Source: Hysterangium stoloniferum
Lineage: Eukaryota; Basidiomycota; Agaricomycetes; Hysterangiales; Hysterangiaceae
Assembly: GCA_015178975.1 (NCBI GenBank)
Contig: WHVD01000130.1
Location: 171,922-235,921, forward strand
DNA length: 64,000 bases
Reading direction: 5' to 3'
A program made the translations under genes and the position numbers. The notes beneath the pieces were generated by a model that saw only the letters and a list, made by a program, of their open reading frames with translations, was not told the DNA's origin and did not search any database. Below, piece after piece: positions 22,188 through 32,820 of this stretch (position 1 is its first letter; every line of letters begins with the position of its first letter).

Positions 22188-23800
22188 TGTGATGTATTAG
22201 CCTTATTTTAATACTATTTTCTGAAAAAGGAGTCCAATGCTCTATCAAAATGTGCAAATACTCAATTCACTGCAAGGTAAAATAATTCAAGTATTTGATA
22301 TTAATCAGTGGCAGCCTAAATAGACTTAGAACCCCTGAAGTCAAGAGTTTACTTGAATATATGCACCCTACTTCGCAAAGAAGGTTTTGAGAGCTGCTTG
22401 TGCAAGCTTGTTCTTTTTCTGTAAAAACACTACTAAAATATGAATAACAATTCACTGATTTTGAAACTAGATTCGACTTCGATTCTAGCTAGTTTATATA
22501 TATTTTATACTATTTATCAAACAGCAAAAATATTTATAAACAGGTCAAAAGATTAGATATAGAATAAAACACTATTTGGCTAATATATGCTTTATTTACA
22601 CTAACTTATCAGGATCTTAATGTAGTCGTAAGGATTCTGCAAGAATATTCTCAGTATTTATTTATGCCAAAAACCGGGTAGAAATTAGGATATATGTATT
22701 TCTAATCTAAAATATTTATTACTTTAATTGATAACCAACTACTCAACTAGAGGTGGATTAGTAATAAAGGATAGCCAGCTACTCAACTAAGAGGTGGCAA
22801 AAAGGGAACAGTTGATATGTTTTATTTATTTATTTATTGATTGATAACCAACAGCTCAACTAGAGGTGGTTAAGGGATTCTGGGTTAGCTTAGGTCAGCA
22901 GCTCAACTAGAGGTGACTAAGTGTTTGTATGTATTTGTCCAACAGCCCAACTAGGGGTGGAATATAACTGCTGCTGCAGTGGCACACTGATGTGGCTGGT
23001 TAAGATGGTTAAAATGAGTTAAAATGAGTTATATTTCAGTGGTGGAGCAGAGCTCCATATATACAGTAAAATCTGAGACATGGGAGAATGTTCTAGCTAC
23101 TTGTTTTACCTATTTTTAGCTATTTTACCTGGAATCTGCTGGAATATTCCAGGAGTTTCTACTACTTTCCATTGTAGCATTTATGCTGATGTAATATTCT
23201 CGCGCTTCGCGAAGTTGCTGATTTCGTGCGCGCGCTGATTACATAATTTTCCCCCGCGTGTCACATATGTGTGACGTTATTATTATTCAGCTGTTTGTGA
23301 CAGCTGAGTCGCGTTTGTGACAACTTGTCGCGTTTGTGACAACTTGTCGCGTTTGTGACAACTTGTCGCGTTTGTGACAAGTCGTCGCATTTGTGACAAG
23401 TCGTCGCATTTTGTGACGCCAGTCACTTGTTGTGACGCCGGTCACCTGTTGTGACGAATGTCACCTGTTGTGACGAATGTCACCTGTTGTGATGAATGTC
23501 ACCTGTTGTGACGAATGTCACCTGTTGTAACGAATGTCACATATTGTGACGAATTTTGCGCAATAAGCGCCAGATGGCCGACTTAGAAGATATTTAGATA
23601 AAAAAGAATAAACAGTAGAAATTCGATAACCCTCCCAAAATAAATGATAAAAATATGAAATAAATTGTAAAAATCAGCTTAATTTCATGAGACTATTGTA
23701 CAATAATTTCGTCGCAATATAAGTACATTTAAACGTGTTTTTATCAATTTGTTTAGGGGGAGATTGGTTAAAAATTGGAAAAACCTATAAATACATAACA
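22188..23800 (-). mobile_element. solo LTR, family E (1613 bp)
   Basis: Ends TGTGATGTATTAG and ATACATAACA; flanked by CCGTG (22183-22187) and CCATG (23801-23805), a 5-bp duplication differing by one CpG-to-CpA change. It splits the accessory ORF. Strand is inferred from a TATATATGG box on the minus strand near 23060. Holds two kinds of repeats: (A/C)AACTAGAGGTGG words at 22735-22960 and GTGAC/GTCAC arrays at 23280-23560. A second copy is at 59799-60558. Confidence 0.75.
23280..23560. repeat. GTGAC/GTCAC minisatellites in LTR E
   Basis: First an array of about four to five 19-20-bp units of the type GTTTGTGACAACTTGTCGC, then about six units of TGTTGTGACGAATGTCACC. Units keep CpG. The copy of this LTR at 60.4 kb lacks the arrays, so they expand or contract. 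They lie upstream of the presumed TATA box, so they may be U3 enhancer-like repeats. Confidence 0.85.
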
Positions 23801-24400
23801 CCATGTTACCACTGTTCAATTCGGAAGATGACATGTTGGAAATAGAAGGTAAAATGGGGCGGGGCTTGCTATCCATGTGCGGCTCTCAAACTTCCATGCA
23901 CTCTTGTCATGAAGAGAGTTTTGAAAGGTGAGAAGGCTCAGAAAACTGATGATGTGGAAAATTTGGGAACGGCCAAGATTGTGGAAACTGAAGTGCCGAA
24001 TATGGATAGTACTGGCATCAAGCTCCTCAAGGACACCGTCGATGCATTGGTTTTTATTGGGATGGAACTTATGAAAATGTGGGATGCACTGGAGTGCCAT
24101 AATGATATCCAGGAAAAAGGTTTCCATTCAATGACCTGGAACTTCCAGAGGCAAAACGAATTTCTGGAGAAGGTAATGGTTAGCATCAGTGTTATCACAG
24201 TTTCTGAAAGATTTTCCGATAAGGCAAGGGACCAGCCAAATGATCCATTGGCAGAATGTGTCAAGAAAAGGTGGGAGTCAGGAAAGGGGCCGGAAAGTGA
24301 GGATGAAGAGGTGCAGGATATGATGGAAAGTGTGGAGATTGCAGATGATATGGGAGTTGAGGTGGAAGGAGGATTTGGAGTGTCAGAAACTTTAAAATAG
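23801..24400 (+). pseudogene. spliced accessory ORF of chromovirus X, C-terminal part
   Basis: Continues 21742-22187 after the LTR insertion. First SEDDMLEIEGKMG, then after a 1-nt frame change in a G/C run near 23855, CYPCAALKLPC (a C-x2-C...C cluster that could bind zinc), a basic patch KRVLKGEKAQK, a helical stretch (STGIKLLKDTVDALVFIGMEL and NDIQEKGFHSMTWNFQRQNEFLEK) and a very acidic tail, ending at 24400 just before the pol end of element X on the other strand. The arrangement coiled coil, Cys cluster, helical tail resembles multicopy hypothetical proteins of basidiomycetes. Function unknown. Confidence 0.5.
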
Positions 24401-24479
24401 TGACAATAATATTTTTTTTGACTTGCATAATCCAAAATGAGTGTGATATCAGAAGTGTTGGATGTGTCGGAAACTTAAC

Positions 24480-26160
24480 AGAAAGAAAACAGAAAAAGTT
24501 AGAGTGAGGATAAAGGTCCAGGTTTACTCAGATAAGCTGTGTGGAAGTCGGTAACAATTTCCATAGCATGTCCAAGTTCTGTGGCCAATATCCATGAAGT
24601 TTCCTCGTCAGTACCTTCATAACCTGCCCATTTGACTAGATAGAGCAATTTACAAGTACATCAGTGATTGTCGATTTTTGAATGCAAGATCTTGGAAACT
24701 TCAAATTCAGGTTCTCTGTCAATGATGACTGGAGGGGGGCAGAGGTTGAATACATTCTGGGATATTATTAGGAACACAAGGTTCTAACATTCTAACATGG
24801 AAATGTGGAAAATGGGGTGGACTGCTTGCATACTATCAGGAAGTTGAAGAGTCCATGAAAGTGAACCAGCTTGTGCTATAATTTCAAAAGGCCCAAGAAT
24901 TTCTCAGCAAGTTTTTTAGAAGGTTGGGTGGGACGGAAGAATTGAGGTTTTACAAAAACCTGATCACCAATTTTGTCTGTGGAACATTGATAATATTCCT
25001 GGGTGGAAGAAATAGCTTTCCAAAGTTCTTGATGTAACTCATTGAGATCGGTAATAAATGCTTGAGCACAGATAGAAGCCAAATCTCATTTGGAATGTAC
25101 TGTGAGATTCAGATTATAGCCTTTGTTGGCAAAAAAAGGGAGAGATGCCAGTAGTTGCGTTCAGAGAGTTATTGTAGGTGAATTCTGCAATCGGAAGAAG
25201 GGATTTCCAGTTGTCCTGTTGATAGTTGCAATAGATGCAGAGATATTGTTCCAATGTTTGATTAATGTGTTCTGTTTGTCCATCACCTTCTGGGTGATAT
25301 CCCGAGGTGGTGTAATTTCATGTCGAGGGCTTTTCTGAGGGCCTGGAAGAAATGGGAGACAAACTTGGAGCCTCGATCGGACGTTATGTGAGATGGAACA
25401 CCATGTTTGGAAAATATGTGAATAATGAAAAGTTCTGCTAATTGTAAGGATGTGATTGTATCATGAGTGGGTATGAAAATGCCTTGTTTCGAGAATTGAT
25501 CCACAACAACTAGAATGGATGTAAAGCCTTCAGAAGTCAGAAGTTGTTTGATAAAATCCATGGAAATTGAGTTCCAGGGTTTTTCTGGTATCGGAAGTTG
25601 CTTGAGAAGGCCGTACAGCTTATCTCTCTGGGTTTTAGAGCATAAGCAGGTGGTGCATGACTTACAGAACTGGGTTACAAAATCTCAGAGGTTGGGCCAA
25701 GTATATTCTCTACAGATTAGACCAAGAGTATTGTTAATGCTGTAATGTCCAGAGATTGGATGATCATGTTTGTACTGAAGTACACGGAGTCGGAGATTAT
25801 TGGAATCTGGAATATAGATACATCCATCGAGATGGATAAAACCTTGAGAGTCTTGTGACCATCAGGGCTGGTCAGGATTATTGGGAACTTCTAGGTGTGG
25901 CTTGAGAGCCAGGTTGGAAGTGAGTGCAGAAAGGATATCTTGATGTAATTGCTCAATGTCCATAATGATAACGCTACACATGATTGGATAGTAGAGGGAA
26001 GTCGCTCAAATAGATGTGGAAAGTTGCTGTGTTGTAAAGACCAGTTTCAAGTTATGCAGATTAACAACAGTGTAGTTACTTTCCCCCTCTTTAGGATAGA
26101 TAGACATCCCATCATCGAGTAATTGACTTTCACAAAAAGGTGTTTTTGTGTGACTTGAAA
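24480..26160 (-). pseudogene. chromovirus X: integrase C-terminal part and chromodomain
   Basis: Minus strand. From right: the RH-to-IN linker with MDIEQLHQDILSALTS (near 25960), the zinc-binding region, then the integrase core with MDFIKQLLTSEGFTSILVVVDQFSKQGIFIPTHDT (first D of D-D-E) and HITSDRGSKFVSHFFQALRKAL (second D) at 25561-25283. The chromodomain follows near 24720-24540: EPEFEVSKIL, CKLLYLVKWAGYEGTDEETSW, HAMEIVTDFH. Chromodomains guide integration to particular chromatin. A TGA interrupts the chromodomain at the place of an Arg codon. Some CpGs persist (for example at 25372-25383), unlike the neighbouring copy Y. The 3-prime LTR is at 20900-21472. Confidence 0.8.
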
Positions 26161-26249
26161 ATCTGAAAGAGAGTAGTGTTGGAAGTGTTGGAGATGATCA
26201 AAAATGGTCAGAAACCAGACAGACAGACAGGGAATGGAAAATCAGAGTG

Positions 26250-28530
26250 CTGATAAAGGTCTGGGTTTACTAGGATAAGTGGTGTGGAAGTTGGTTACAA
26301 TTTCCATAACATTTCCAAGTTCCATAGCCAATATCCATGAAGTTTCTTCATCAATACCTTCATAGCCTGCCCATTTGACTAAATAAAGCAATTTACAAGT
26401 ACATCAGTGATTGTTGATTATATAATCCAAAATCTTGGAAACTTCAAATTCAGGTTCTCCATCAATGATGACCAGAGCAGGCTGAGGTTGAATACATTCT
26501 GGGATGTTGCTAGGAACACAAGGCTCTAACATGGAAATGTGGAAAACAGGATGAACTACTTGCATACTATTGGGAAGTCAGAGAGTCCAGGTAAGTGAGC
26601 CAGCTTGTCCTATGATCTCAAAAGGACCTACATAAGAATTTCTCAGCAAGCTTTTTGGAAGGTTGGGTAGTTGGAAAGAATTGAGCTTTTAACAAAAACC
26701 TGGTCTCCAATCTTGAAGTTAGGAAGTGGGATTCTGTTTTTATCCACATTTATGATGTTCTTGGGCAGAAGAAATATGTAGCTTTCTGAAGTTCCTGGTG
26801 TAACTCATTGAGGTCAGTAACAAATTCTTGAGCATGAGTGGATGCAAGATCTCTTTGGGATGTACTGTGAGATTAGGATTGTATCCCTTATTGGTGAAAA
26901 AGGGAGAGATGCCAGTAGTGGCATTTGGGGAGCTATTGTAGGCACATTCCATAAGCAGAAGAATTTGATAGTTGCAATAAGTGTGGAGGTATTGTTCCAG
27001 GGTTTGGTTGACATGTTCCATTTGTCCATCACCTTCTTGATGATATCCCAAGGTGAAGTGTAATTTCATATCAAGAGCTTTTCCAAGAGCCTTACAGAAA
27101 TGGGAAATGAACTTGGAACCTTGATTGGAAGTTACATGAGATGGAACACCATGTTTGGAAAATACGTGAATGATGAAAGGTTCTGCTAGTTGCAAGGACA
27201 TGATTGTATCATGAGTGGGTATGAAAATTCCTTGTTTTGAGAATTGGTCTACAACAACAAGAATGTATGTATAGCCTTCAGAAGATGGAAGTTGTTCAAT
27301 GAAATCCATGGAAATTGAATTCCAGGATTTTTCTGGTATCAGAAGTTGCTTGAGAAGGCCATACACCTTATGTCTCTGGGATTTGGAGCATAAGCAGGTG
27401 GTACATGACTTACAGAATGGGGTTACTAAATCTCAGAGGTTGGGCCAAGTGTATTCTCTTCAGATTAATACAGAGTATTGTTAATACCATAATGTCTGGG
27501 TTTGTACTGAAGTACACAGAGTCAGAGATTGTTGGAAGCTGGAATGTAGATACATCCATTGAGATGGATGAAAGCTTTGAGAGTCTTGGGACCACTGAGG
27601 TTGATCGGGATCTTCAGGAACTTCTAGGTGTGACTTGAGAGCCCGGTCAGAAGTAACTGTGGAAAGGATATCTTGATGTAATTGCACAATGTCCATAATC
27701 ATAACACTACATCTAATTGGATGGTAGAGAGAAGTCACTTGGATAGATGTGGAAAGTTGTTGTGTTGTAAAAACCAGTTTCATATTGTGCAGGTTAACAA
27801 CAACATAGTTACTTTCTCCCTCTTTAGGATAGATGTCCCATTGTCAAGTCATGGAATCTGGTTTTCCACCAGACATCCAGGTCAGAAATGGATATCATGT
27901 TGAAAATGGAAAGAAATTCAGACCATCAAGCTTGCCCATGGGTCAAAAGCTTAGCAGATGAAAAACATTCCAAATTCCTGTGATCGGTAACAATTTCAAC
28001 TGGAATTGTACCTTTGAGATAGTGATGCCAATATTTCAAAGCCTCAAAGATTGCCAACAGTTCCTTATCATGAACATTGTAATTGAGTTCATAAATTGAA
28101 AGTGTTCAGGAAAGGAATGTGACCAGGTGAATTTCACCATCAGAATCTTGGATGGAAATAATTGTGGCAATTGCATAGTCCAAAGCATTGGTTTCTACAA
28201 TAATCAGAACATCAGGTTTCCAATGAGAAAGAATCAGAGCAGAAGTGAAAGCATTTTTTAAGGTCTGAAAAGTAGAATGGCATTTTTCATCAAAGCCCAT
28301 GGTTGAGATTTACAGGTAAGTCAAGTGAGTGGTATTGTAATATCTGAATAGTTCTGAATAAATTGATGTAGAAATTTGTGCAGCCTAGGAAGGATTGAAT
28401 ACCCTTGACTTTCCATGGTTTGGACCAATCACAGACAACTTGAACTTTGGTTTCATCGATATGGAGACCATTGTGTCTGATAATGAAACTTAAGTATTCA
28501 ATAGAGTCCACATTAAAATAGAATTTTTTA
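26250..28530 (-). pseudogene. chromovirus Y: end of RT, RNase H, integrase, chromodomain
   Basis: Minus strand. RT end at 28511-28290 (MDSIEYLSFIIRHNGLH, VKGIQSFLGCTNFY), RNase H at 28300-28000 (SHWKPDVLIIVETNALDYAIA, with the catalytic Asp of TDASD changed to N), the IN linker MDIVQLHQDILS at 27700, integrase core at 27366-26740 (MDFIEQLPSSEGYTYILVVVDQFSK, SHVTSNQGSKF where the second catalytic D is N), the GYHQEGDGQMEHVNQTLEQYL segment with its Glu neighbourhood, and a chromodomain near 26470-26270 (EPEFEVSKIL, LLYLVKWAGYEGIDEETSW). Almost no CpG is left. The RT start and protease are missing, replaced by 28536-28810. The D-to-N changes are what G-to-A decay would give. Confidence 0.85.
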
Positions 28531-28535
28531 CCATT

Positions 28536-28810
28536 TGTTAGGACCAGGAAACCTGCCAGGTCCTGGAACCCATCCTATAGATATCTGATTCTCTATATCA
28601 CATGAATGAGTCACTGGACTCCACCTGGACATTCTGAACTCCTTGTTCCCAATCTGTGTTTACCTGTCTGACATCTGGTTCAGTCTGCCCCTTGTTCAGA
28701 ATCAGTTTGACATCTGGTTTATTTATTGTCTAATTGTAGGCTTGATATGTATGTATCATACAATAATCTACTAGTCTATATAGTCTAGCTACTACCTGTA
28801 CTTACAATCC
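28536..28810 (+). mobile_element. LTR D fragment (U3 only)
   Basis: Begins TGTTAGGACCAGG like the LTR at 8877-9503 and follows it to ATATAGTCTAGC...GTACTTACAATC, then stops and runs into the gag of element Y. By comparison with LTR A, ACAATCC is where U3 ends and the transcript begins, so the fragment is close to an exact U3. No U5 motif. Confidence 0.6.
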
Positions 28811-28818
28811 AAGTCAAT

Positions 28819-30085
28819 GCAACCCTCTGTCCATGCAGATTCCAGAGGGTTGCTTCCTCTTTTTTCAACTCCATGGTGGGGTTTTCCTTGGATGTTGAAG
28901 TTGTAGTGGAAGTTGCCATGCAAACCTTGGAAGAGTATGACTTAATGGTGCAGTTGGAAACCTTGTGTCTGCCTTTCCCACAGAAAAGGCAGAGGTCATT
29001 ATCTATGCATCATTGTTCTGCTTCAGAGTGAGTTTACCATTAGGACCCATCAAATGGGAAATGTGGGGTTTATTGGAAGTTGACTGTTTTTCCTTGTTGG
29101 ATTTCTTGTCTTTCTTCTGATCAGAATTTGATTTGCCAGTATTGTTGCCAGAGTTGCTGGTGTTATTGCCAGAGTTGTTGCTGGAAGACTTGCTAGTTGA
29201 TGCCTTATTGCTTTGAGAATGTTCCATCAGATTTTCTTGCAAAATTTCTGCTTTTTGTTCCCAATAGTGAGCATCAGATGTCTGAGCTTTCATCTGCATG
29301 AGTTGGAGAATTTTCAGCTTTCCTTCTTTGCAGATGTTGTCTTTTAGGCATGATGGAAGACCCATATAGAAATGGTGCCTGAGGGTGGAATCATCCCATC
29401 CACAGTGTGCAATGATGGTATTGAACTTGAGGAGATAATTGGAAACTCATTGATTGTCCTTCATCTTGAGTGTCATTTGTTCATTTTTTGCTTTGCTGGA
29501 TTGATTGTAATGTCTAAAGTTAGTTTCCAGTTCTTCAACAAATGTGTCCCAGTCATCAAGCCATACAGGTGTCTCATCAGATATTCCAGAAATTCTGGGT
29601 TTAAACCAATCCTGGTGGTAACCTTAAGATATGAGAGTGCAAAATTGACTTCTCAACTGTCAGATTTAAATGCAGTGGGTCAATAACAGAAACTGAAATG
29701 GCATTGGAGAGGGAAATTCTTCAATTTTTTCAGATCCTTGCCAGTAAATGGTTTGGGTTCTTTAACTCCAGTACAGGAATATTCTTTGCTTTCCTCAGCA
29801 GATTTCAAATAGTCAGCAAATTTTGAAATGGAATTGATGAACAACATTTCAGTCAGATCATTGGTAATTTTCTTTTTCAATTTGTCCAGCTGATCTTCCT
29901 CATCATTGTTGTCAGAAACTTCAAAAGTGTTGGGATCTTTCACTACCTCAATGACTTCTTTGACAGAAGCTGATGTTGTGGACTGAGCTGGGGTTTCAGG
30001 TTGAGTGGTATACAGTTGCAACAGGGATTGAAGTTGGGATGGTCCTTCCTTTGCATCCTAGCTGCAGGATTGAGATCTGATATAC
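28819..30085 (-). pseudogene. chromovirus Y gag with conserved frameshift stem
   Basis: Minus strand. N-terminal acidic region at 30021-29700, then EPKPFTGKDLKKLKNF (matrix/capsid start seen as PEPFTGSNPNKLSTF in the young copy), decayed capsid at 29690-29370, a low-complexity Ser/Asn/Lys linker at 29220-29090, MGPNGKLTLKQ, and the zinc knuckle CLFCGKGRHKVSNC near 28995-28955. At 28865-28819 an A6 run, 6-nt spacer and an 11-bp stem (28819-28829 with 28843-28853) mirror the gag/pol junction of the young element. Multiple stops; CpG almost absent. Its 5-prime LTR is 30086-30600. Confidence 0.85.
30073..30083 (-). promoter_or_regulatory. self-priming PBS of chromovirus Y
   Basis: Minus strand ATATCAGATCT, 2 nt (GT) inside the LTR end. 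Exactly complementary over 11 nt to the LTR sequence at 30321-30331, placed where the transcript should start. No match to a tRNA 3-prime end is evident. Confidence 0.7.
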
Positions 30086-30600
30086 TGTTAAGTGCCATGC
30101 CAACTTATTCTGGAACTATCAGAAAATAACCAGGAACTTGGGAACTTCTAGATAGGGTCAAGACATTGGCTTCAGCTTATGTGCTGCACCCCTATGCAAA
30201 TGCTCAGGATGTGCTTAATTTCAGAGATGGCATTTATGCCAGAAGAGTACAGATATTCACAGTTCTGAAGAGTTCTGAATATTGAGTACAGAAAGAATGA
30301 AGAAATAAGAAACTAAGTTGATATCAGATCTATGGTAAAGTACAAATTCATGGAAACTAATATAAGTCCTTTCATTATTGTACTACAAACTAAGATCACA
30401 ATAAGACAGATTAGGGAGATATTCTGAAACAGGAATACAACAAGCAAATGAATGAATACTTGTCAGCAGACAAGTTACCAAGTGTGGAACAAGGATCAGG
30501 TTCAGAAGCACAGGAATTAGAAACATTCCATGGATGGAAGTTAGGTCAGAAGTCATGGATAATTATGGAAGATTGAGGTATCCGAGAATGGGTTGTAACA
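30086..30600 (-). mobile_element. 5-prime LTR, family C, of chromovirus Y
   Basis: Minus strand: TGTTACAACCC at 30600 to GGCACTTAACA at 30086, 515 bp. TATA-like box on the minus strand at about 30368-30360; 34 nt on lies AGATCTGATAT (30331-30321), the exact complement of the PBS at 30073-30083. U5 motif at 30160-30193. It is inserted in another gypsy gag (30601-30825). Confidence 0.8.
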
Positions 30601-30825
30601 AAAGTAGAGGGATATTTGAGTGACAAAAGTGTCTGACCTTTGCTGTGAACCCTTAAAGATGTCTGGAGTGGCTACTTTGAAAGTTTTTGCTGATGAGGTG
30701 TGTGATGATGAGGGACTCTCCAGAAACTGCTGCATCTAAATAATCTTCTGCTGTAGTTCTTCAATGGAAGGAGTATGGGGTATGGAGGTGATTGAAGTGG
30801 ATAGGGTAGGAGTATGTTTATCCAT
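30601..30825 (-). pseudogene. gypsy gag N-terminus, different family, truncated
   Basis: Minus strand from ATG 30825: MDKHTPTLSTSITSIPHTPS, IEELQQKII, a TAG, then KVATPDIFKGSQQRSDTFVTQISLYF, the start of a retrotransposon gag (KpatPd-FdGs---td-Fl-qlslYF). It is cut at YNP by the LTR at 30600. The family differs from the chromoviruses nearby. What remains is about 75 codons. Confidence 0.65.
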
Positions 30826-32335
30826 GGTATCTGTAAAACAAAGGGGGTGGGGTCCAACAGGGTAGGATGTGTGCTGATCTTCCCTCAGGAGTGTGTGGAG
30901 AAGAAAACTAGCTACAAAAGTGTCCTTAGTCTAACTATTGTAACTATTGTAAACTAAAAAGAAGCTAGCTAACTACTGAGCACCCAGTTGTCAGCACTCT
31001 GCCCTATTCCCAGAATCACAGGGATGACTACCTGGATATTTTCTGGAGAACTGAGAGCTGCCTTGTACAAGGATTAGCCCCAACAGTCAATGTTCCTATC
31101 TACTAAGGTCACACACACAATAGGGGAGATTTGCTGACAGTCCACAGAGCCTGAGAGGTTGGTAAGGTGGAGGAAAGGGGAATTGGATGTGAGGAGTTGC
31201 ATATTGAGAGAGAGAGAGATGTAGAGTTGTTAAGAGAGTTTCAGTCTTCTCTTAGAGCAACACTAACAAGGCTACCCAAACACAAAGAGGAAACAAGAGA
31301 TAAGACAAGGATAAGGAGTAAAGGAAGAGAGGTTCTAATGACTTAAGAATATCACACTTGTGTTTAGTGGAAATCCTAAGAGATTGAAACTGGGGTCTAG
31401 TTATGTACATCCTCAAGTATTTATACTAAAGAAAAAACTAAATAAACTTAATATTTTGACACATGTGTATCATATGTTGTTTGATGCATGATAAAATAAA
31501 CTAAATTAAAATAAACACAAATTTAAACAGAGATAAAAAACATGAAAAATATTCAAGGCCCTGATAGGAGGATTGTATATATCTAAATGTATAGTTAATT
31601 GGTACTATTAGGTGAAGCTAAATATTGACTGACCTGCATTTGTTCAGATGCCAAAAACAGGTCCCACATCCTGATAGAGACTGGAGCAGTTGTGGCCCTT
31701 GGAGAGACTTAAATTGTCTGTGAAGATGTCTATATTTTATTATTTCCCAAAGATCCTTCATTCAGAATAGAAGTGGCAATCATATTAACACCCAACCATT
31801 GGGGAAAAACTTTCATTAAATAAATTGACCTCAGATATACAAGTGCTCACTGCAAATGAATTGATTTGTTGTTGTCCTGCACAAAGTACACATGAAAATA
31901 TGTCAGAGTCCCATTGTCTACAGTGATGACTTATAAATCACCTCTGATAGGCAAAGATCCTTGTGTCTCGCCATTGCACAAATCCACAAAATCCTATGCA
32001 AACAAGACTATGGGGTTCATTTTCACCTGCTCTCACAGTGACAACTGTGGGGGGGGGGGATGATATAGCACTATTTTGGTTATAGAGAGATTATTGGGGG
32101 GGGGGGGGGGTGAAGACAGTTAAGTATGTTCCATTGAGTGTGACCAGGTGTTTTTAAACAGGTGTTATATATGCTTAATAAACAGTCTTCAGTGTACATC
32201 ACCAGTAATTATGGAGTTTCAAAACTCATGCAGCTGAATTCAATGGAATCTCCCAAATAGATATCCCATTAAAGATATCTAAGAACCTTTGAGTGATGTC
32301 AATTAAATGTAAGCCAAGCATGTAATGTGCCCTCA
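30826..32335. other. leader/LTR-like and unassigned repeat DNA
   Basis: 30991 on may be the LTR of the truncated gag above (minus-strand end GTGCTGACA followed by ACTGGGTGCTC), but its other end is unclear. 31650-31800 on the plus strand reads LIETGAVVALGET, weakly protease-like. 31765-31845 is repeated at 33108-33190. G-runs of 10 and 15-16 lie near 32050 and 32097. No gene. Confidence 0.4.
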
Positions 32336-32802
32336 TGTCACGAATTGAATTTTACTCAATAAAGTTGAATAAACAATCGAAGAATATTCAACAATATCGA
32401 ATAAAGATGCCTCATTTGACGAAGTATTAATTCATCCTGTTGATAAAGCATGAGGCAAAGATAGGACACAGAGACTCACAAATAAATAAGTTGAAGAAAA
32501 TCTTGGAAAAGTTCGATGATTATATAATACAGTATTAATATAATATAGTACAGGTTTTCTGACTGACTTCCTTCATTCCTATCATTGCCCTTATATACTA
32601 TATATCATTTACCTATGATGATAATATGATATCAAAGTGAAATCATCAATGACATCAACCTGAGACAAGTCGAAGATATTCGAGATTGTCAAAGATATTG
32701 TCGAAGAATAGTCGAGTTGGAAGTTGAGTTGGAAAGTCAAAGGAATGTTGAAGAAATATTAAATTGGATATTATCAAAAATTGAGTTTGTACGTTCGTGA
32801 CA
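32336..32802. mobile_element. solo LTR, family G (467 bp), CCTCA duplication
   Basis: Ends TGTCACGAA and TTCGTGACA are perfect 9-bp inverted repeats; CCTCA flanks it on both sides (32331-32335 and 32803-32807). TATA-like boxes near 32590 exist on both strands, so orientation is open. No related internal region in the window. Confidence 0.85.
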
Positions 32803-32820
32803 CCTCAGACAAATGAGATA

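Noticed and set aside
23280-23560. CRISPR-like array
   Set aside because: Units are contiguous minisatellites without unique spacers, in a eukaryotic LTR.
23938-24435. 165-codon minus-strand ORF
   Set aside because: Antisense shadow of the acidic accessory ORF; Ser-rich composition mirrors Glu/Asp codons.
31661-31740. LIETGA protease-like motif
   Set aside because: A single short motif with a stop 8 codons later and no further domain; kept only as a note.
32050-32112. G-runs as a quadruplex control element
   Set aside because: Two long G homopolymers in decayed repeat DNA with no gene nearby; more likely slippage tracts.
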